Shown: one piece after another, positions 13,207 through 13,217 of the stretch
Layout: each line of letters starts with the position of its first letter
Numbering within the stretch: the first letter of the stretch is position 1
Source: Frankiales bacterium
GTDB taxonomy: Bacteria > Actinomycetota > Actinomycetes > Mycobacteriales > SCTD01
Direction of reading: 5' to 3'
Assembly: GCA_025966295.1 (NCBI GenBank)
Contig: JAOPVD010000214.1
Span: forward strand, 1 to 13,217
Length of the DNA stretch: 13,217 nucleotides
Program-made: the position numbers and the translations under genes
The notes under the pieces: generated by a model
Told to the model about the DNA's origin: nothing
Seen by the model: the letters and a program-made list of their open reading frames with translations, nothing else
Database searches by the model: none

Positions 13207-13217
13207 CTTGTCGGGCG

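Noticed and set aside
1..13217. tRNA, rRNA, CRISPR array or transposase
   Set aside because: No cloverleaf-like segment with a TTCRANYC arm, no regularly spaced repeats with spacers, and no transposase-like protein was found by eye on either strand.

Overview
The window is GC-rich throughout, with actinobacterial coding style: GTG starts, 1-nt gaps or 4-nt overlaps between genes, strong G/C third-position bias. Several products are typical of Actinobacteria (KstR-type TetR regulator, fused FadE34-type acyl-CoA dehydrogenase, F420-type LLM oxidoreductase, bacterial P450). The best guess is a soil actinomycete of the Geodermatophilales/Frankiales kind. That placement is inference from protein style, not from a marker gene.

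Layout. (1) 1-2323, + strand: a tight three-gene run of sulfotransferase (5' end cut off by the window), SDR oxidoreductase and SRPBCC/START-like protein, joined by GTGA and ATGA overlaps. (2) 2427-5336, + strand: a two-gene cassette with no confident textbook function. The first gene encodes a 214-aa protein without Cys, His or aromatic residues, built from two copies of a 77-residue repeat. Three bases later comes a 753-aa membrane protein with a PqqD/RRE-like N-terminus, an M50-type zinc protease core (HEFGH plus DGY) and a C-terminal domain with a duplicated CxxC motif. This is the best candidate for an undescribed system. (3) 5340-7867: an IclR regulator (-) diverging from a cytochrome P450 (+), with a compact AT-rich operator/promoter between them, followed by a small all-His cupin (+). 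(4) 7871-12097, - strand: a four-gene operon, read from the right: fadE34-type double acyl-CoA dehydrogenase, LLM oxidoreductase, EthD-like protein, SnoaL/NTF2-like protein. All three junctions have the form TGA-N-RTG. (5) 12098-12237: divergent promoter region with two KstR-like operators. (6) 12238-12840, + strand: kstR. (7) 12841-13217, - strand: small membrane protein, possibly cut by the window edge.

How they fit together. The kstR/fadE34 divergent pair matches the Mycobacterium tuberculosis arrangement Rv3574/Rv3573c, so the right part of the window is a steroid side-chain catabolism locus controlled by KstR. The LLM, EthD-like and SnoaL-like genes should be co-transcribed with fadE34. 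The SnoaL-like protein carries Tyr/Asp/His at the spacing I recall for the bile-acid 7-alpha-dehydratase BaiE, which would suit a steroid role. The sulfotransferase/SDR/SRPBCC run and the P450 could also act on lipids or steroids, but nothing in the sequence proves that. The repeat-protein/protease cassette appears functionally unrelated to its neighbours.

No tRNA, rRNA, CRISPR array, insertion sequence or origin was seen. No gene-free stretch exceeds 300 bases; the longest is the 140-base kstR/fadE34 intergenic region.
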